DNA of 64,000 nt from Alisma plantago-aquatica. Taxonomy: Eukaryota > Streptophyta > Magnoliopsida > Alismatales > Alismataceae. Made by a program: the position numbers and the translations under genes. This document shows positions 60,187-64,000 of the stretch, in pieces (within the stretch, counting starts at the first letter, position 1; every line of letters begins with the position of its first letter). The DNA lies in contig OY856411.1 in NCBI GenBank assembly GCA_963693085.1, positions 72,771,001-72,835,000 of the forward strand, read 5' to 3'. The notes beneath the pieces were generated by a model that searched no databases, was not told the DNA's origin, and saw only the letters and a list, made by a program, of their open reading frames with translations.

Positions 60187-60342
60187 ATACATATGCATAC
60201 ATATATGTCCAACATTCATTTGTGATGATTTTACTACTAAACAAAAATTGACAATTTATCTTCTATACATATGCATACATATATGTCCAACATTCATTTG
60301 TGATGATTTTACTACTAAAGAAAAATTTACAATTTATGTTCT
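60187..60342. repeat. Tandem duplication of a 78-bp unit
   Basis: Two units (60187-60264 and 60265-60342) starting ATACATATGCATACATATAT differ at only a few bases, chiefly near the unit ends. Recent local duplication. Confidence 0.92.
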
Positions 60343-61630
60343 ATAGATTATAATCATAAAAAGTATTTGAAGTATATTAGAGGTAAAAAATTATAAAAGC
60401 TTTACAAGAAGGTGATGGAATAAACACATAGTCACATAGTCATCGTATACGCCTATGGAAAATGCCATCATATAGAATCTATTTGTAGTTATAGAATTGT
60501 ATGGAAACAAAGTCTAAAAATCTGAAAAGATTCACTTATACCTTAGAGTCTTGTCACATACAAGATCACTCTGCTCAAAATGAAATAATGGTGAAGTCAC
60601 TATTAGCAATCCTACCACTAAGTATTACATTTATCTTGACTAATGTCGTATTTCATTGAGACTCATCTTTCCCTTCTAGTGATTCCATGCATAATTTCAT
60701 CTCTCCTTGTATAGATATACATTTACATCAGAATATGGATCATATATTAGGAAAGTAAAAAGAGAAAAGAAATGAGAAAGACAATGTGAATAATAAGATG
60801 GCAAATGAAATAAAAGTAATATGTCCAACTACAAGCATGCAATAAATATAAATATAAATAGTATCCATTATTTTATTTTTTTGAGTATTCTGAAGAAAAG
60901 GAGATTAGTGTCTATGGAAAGAAATGGCATAAGGATTTAAATTTGAAAAAAATTGCATTGGGATCAAGATTATGTGTTCATTTGTTAAATAATGATTCCA
61001 AACATTTAGTAGTGGTGGCATAGTTCTGTCAGAAAATAACACGATAATATTGGCTTACCTCCATACTTTAAACAATAATGTAATTAAACCTAGAATGCTA
61101 TGAAATGACTACTTTTTGCTTAATCTCTAGATGTAAATGACACACAACCTAAATTTCATAGTCCCTACTTGTCATCTCCATCTTTCTTAAGTGCAACTCC
61201 TATTACTTTGTACTTGAGAAAACTGAATTCAAAACTAAATCCCAAGTACTGTAACTTTTGGGGAAAAACATCTACTTGTATTATAAGACATGGTCATAAG
61301 TTGGGACTTCATTCCATGATGTTGATATTATCTATGACTTATTACTTGAACATCTTGGACAGTTAGTCTATGTATAAGAAAACCATCCATATAGTTGTCT
61401 ATTAAACCATATACTTCAAGGTTGGTGTTCCTAAGTCTAACATTTCAATCGTCAGACTTGTGAAGTACTAAATTAGATATATTCATCTAAATTGCACAAT
61501 AAATCCTTGAACTCTTGACATATGATTGATTATGATAAAAAATACATCAAGCTAACAGCACTCATGAATCATATAGGTTTAAGAATGGATAAAGAACCAT
61601 CCATATATTTGTCTATGCAATAGTACAAAT
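60343..61630. other. AT-rich intergenic DNA
   Basis: No coding signal. The 65-codon frame at 61169-61366 has no recognisable motif and is probably chance. Confidence 0.55.
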
Positions 61631-61635
61631 AACAC

Positions 61636-61950
61636 CTTTACCGTCGGTTAAATAAGCCTTTTGACGTTAGTTTCGAAGCAACACCCAAAGTGGGTGGCAC
61701 TAAAAGTAGATGATTTTAGCATCAGTTACATAACTGATGACACAATGCCTTTCCCGATTCCAACCCAAAAAAATGCACCGGTAGTGGGACCATAGGTGTC
61801 GATTATTCATTCTAAAACTAACACCACTTCCTAGCCTAAATAAAAAAAATGGCCCCAGGTTAGACCATGGATGTCAGTTTTCTAAAAATAATCGACTTTG
61901 TTGATCTCAAATTGTTGTCTGTGTTTTATATTTAACCGACGACTATGTTT
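61636..61950. mobile_element. Possible DNA-transposon remnant with ACCGTCGGTTA inverted words
   Basis: ACCGTCGGTTAAATA near 61641 and ATTTAACCGACGAC near 61931 are inverted relative to each other and bracket about 300 bp. In between are GACGTTAGTTTCG, GCATCAGTTA and GATGTCAGTTTT. Subterminal words of this kind are typical of CACTA-type elements, but CACTA ends and a TSD are not visible. Low certainty. Confidence 0.35.
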
Positions 61951-62990
61951 TGGTGTTTTTTTATCAGCTTGCATGTCTGCTGTTCAGCTGATCAGCAGGA
62001 TGCAGAACCTACAGTTCAGTTTTGAACTATAGGTTTACAACATCCTTTGATTTCAGCCAACAACAGGCCACAAACCTGTAATATTAACAAGATGGACAAT
62101 ATTATATATGGATCATCTGATTCACACACATGTATAAGCATATTTAATTCATTCATATGATTCATCACACACATGTAGAAACTTGTAGTTCCATCATCAT
62201 CATCATCATCATCATCACCATCATCATCATCATATGAGACTATATAATACATGTTGTATGGTATGGATTTCTAGTGCAACATACCTATTTTTGCGAACTG
62301 ATTTCAATTCAAATATGTTTGGTCACACAACAAAAATTAACTTCAATATTATAAAATTTAGGCTTACTTAAGTCGTGGTTAGTTTGTTTTCGTAATACAA
62401 ACACAAAATAATATAACCACTCAGTGAATACTACAAGGGATGATTGAAAATGACATAGTTATGAACATGCAGCGGTGTTGTTGTCTAAAACAATAACTAA
62501 ACAAAGAGGGTGTTGTACCCCTAAACATGTGCATAAGTAAAATAGCTGGGAAGAGAGACATACAACTAGACTAGATACACAACTTAAACAATAGTAGCAT
62601 GGTTCAAAATCAGCAATTGTGAGGGCCTTTTCATTCTGGTGATCTTCCCCTAAAGTTTTAACAACAAAAAATAGCTATGAAGTTTTATTACTTTAAGACA
62701 AAAAGTGGAAACACAAAATAAGAGAGGAAAGTAAATTTGTTACTTGGACCTACCTTGGTTTTTTTTTTGATGTTGAGGCGGTGCAGAGCTCGTTGTTGTC
62801 TTTAGAAAAAACTAATCTGATGGTGATAGGGAAATCGACGGTGCCAAAAGGAATAAAAGGGAAATCAGGTGTGTTCTCATCATCATCATCATTACTATCC
62901 TATGTCGAGTACTCAAATCATTTGAGATGATCGGGCGTCTCATTTTTGAAGTTGGTTATCCAAACCTTGATGGTATTGTTGTGTTTTAAG
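61951..62990. other. AT-rich intergenic DNA with trinucleotide repeat
   Basis: Apart from the ATC repeat, no gene is recognised. The minus-strand Asp-run frame here comes from the microsatellite. Confidence 0.55.
62189..62234. repeat. (ATC)n microsatellite
   Basis: About 15 copies of ATC with one ACC interruption; a short second run (CATCATCATCATCAT) lies at about 62878-62893. Confidence 0.96.
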
Positions 62991-64000
62991 GGAGGCATAG
63001 AAGGCAACAAAAACAAAAATTTTCTCCTCCCAAACCCAGAACAAGGAAACGCGATAACGTCTATACAATAGGAAGGGATGGTTTGTGGAATCATACCTTG
63101 TCCCAAGGCTTGCTCGGCGACAATACCTCGCGGTTTGCACAGTCTTCACCTCCAATCTTGGATGGTGTTTGTGCAGCTCCTAGTCACACTGGGACTGATG
63201 ACTCCTGGTCTCACCTTGACTGTCGGGATTGACAGCTATCCTCTGAGCGGCAAAAATCTCCCGCCTCTGAAGTAGTCCACACGGACCACCTGGAACTCCA
63301 ATCTCCTTGTCTCATAAGGAATTGGAAGGAGTCACACCCTCCTGTCAGTGTACTAGTTAGTGACACACTCTCCTGCCACCAGTCGCTTTCTGGAGTTGTC
63401 TTTCCCTTGTTGTTCCTCCCTTATCGGGTAGCACTTGCTTGGGCTCTCTCGGTTACCAAAACCAGAGAGAATGACAACTTTACAGAGCAACTGGTTGCAC
63501 TGAGTTGTACTTTGAGAAGCCCCCAATACCCCTATATATAGGAGGGTCATGGGATAGGGTTCTCTATCCCGGGAAATGTGGGACTAAAGCAGGAGTAGAA
63601 GGGTTCGAGATTTTCTACAAAAACAACCAACTGTGCAACCTGAACCGATTGTTTCATTTCTGAAATAGTCAGTTGGGGACCTGAGCCGGTCGGTTGACAC
63701 CTCAACAAATCGGTTGGGACCCATGAAACGGTCGGTTCACTTCTGAAACGGTCGGTTCGTGGTCCTGGTCAGTTCCGATTAACTTTTCCTCTTTTGTTTC
63801 TAATTGGTACCAAATACCAATCCTTGTTCCAATCAAATTGGGTAAGTGAAATGAAAAGAAATTTCTCACCAACCTAACTTTCCCAACTTGCTCATTTGGA
63901 CCAGTTGAACCGATCGTTTCAACTCTTGAAGCGATCATTTCACCCTGTCCATCAGCCGATCGACTCACCATCTGAGCCGATCGGTTCACCAGGCTCAGCC
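62991..64000 (-). mobile_element. Part of an LTR-like element G, minus strand, running off the window
   Basis: A minus-strand TATA box (TATATATAGG, 63531-63541) lies about 70-100 bp downstream of a word array that runs to the window end. The region between the TATA and about 63000 resembles a transcribed LTR part, but I see no LTR partner, primer site or boundary, so the left limit is arbitrary. The minus-strand frames at 62918-63155 have no recognisable motif. Confidence 0.45.
63605..64000. repeat. ACCGATCGGTT / AAACGGTCGGTTC word array in G
   Basis: About 12 copies at 20-40 bp spacing: GAACCGATTGTTTC, GAGCCGGTCGGTTGA, GAAACGGTCGGTTCA (twice), GAACCGATCGTTTCA, GAAGCGATCATTTCA and GAGCCGATCGGTTCA. 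The ideal word is palindromic around CGATCG. It continues beyond the window. Confidence 0.9.

Noticed and set aside
62016..62252. Asp-run protein on the minus strand
   Set aside because: Produced by the ATC trinucleotide repeat; flanks show no gene structure.
62918..63155. Minus-strand frames of 62-71 codons as an exon of a host gene
   Set aside because: No recognisable domain, two overlapping frames, and the position fits the transcribed part of LTR G; evidence too thin to call.

Overview
This window looks like nuclear DNA of a flowering plant with a repeat-rich genome. It is built almost entirely from long terminal repeat (LTR) retrotransposons nested inside one another. I see initiator-Met-tRNA primer sites, plant Ty1/copia and Ty3/gypsy polyprotein domains, 5-bp target-site duplications (TSDs) and AT-rich intergenic DNA. 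I recognise no host gene, tRNA or rRNA. The species cannot be named from the sequence. Every coding region is a broken retrotransposon gene.

Layout. I use letters for elements. F (1-2010, minus) is the 5' end of an Athila/Tat-like gypsy element inserted in the 5' LTR of A. A (plus, 2011 to about 48.9 kb in pieces) is an old Sirevirus-like copia element. Its gag is at 2.77-4.8 kb, protease start at 4.8-4.9 kb, protease-to-RT start at 20.8-22.3 kb, RT and RNase H at 36.4-37.7 kb, and an env-like third gene at 47.0-48.7 kb. A is split by B, D, E, F and I. B (minus, LTRs at 14.2-15.3 and 19.2-20.8 kb, gag only) sits in A's protease; a closely related LTR with the same TSD lies at 4910-6506. C (minus, 6.6-14.2 kb) is a decayed gypsy element next to B. 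D (plus, 22331-36350) is a fairly young, complete-length Tekay/Del-like gypsy element in A's RT, with TSD GAAAG. E (minus, 38324-46990) is an Athila-like element with only gag and protease, with TSD TGTGG. I (plus, 48956-53720) and H (plus, 53865-55297) are solo LTRs with TSDs GTTTT and CAACT. From 55.3 to about 63 kb the DNA is AT-rich and I see no genes, only microsatellites, a 78-bp tandem duplication and a possible DNA-transposon remnant. The right end (about 63.0-64.0 kb) enters another minus-strand LTR, G.

How the pieces relate. Primer sites, polypurine tracts, LTR ends and TSDs agree, so the insertion order can be partly read: A is oldest; F, B, D, E and I came later; C lies inside B's LTR. 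The junction near 6.58 kb does not fit simple nesting and implies a rearrangement or an assembly join.

Most unusual signal. Nearly every LTR family here carries its own dense array of short CpG-containing words, often inverted repeats: TCGGTCGAGTT in the copia LTRs, a 20-bp hairpin around CGGTCTCAAGACCG in D, CCACGGTCGTGG in E, GGTATCGAC in F, ACCGATCGGTT in G and TTGCACGATACAC in I. In the copia, E and G LTRs the array lies about 60-140 bp upstream of a TATA box. In the related D and I LTRs the same slot holds unrelated words. Some words recur in internal regions behind the genes. This looks like a fast-evolving, convergent cis-element of LTRs and is the best candidate for an undescribed system.
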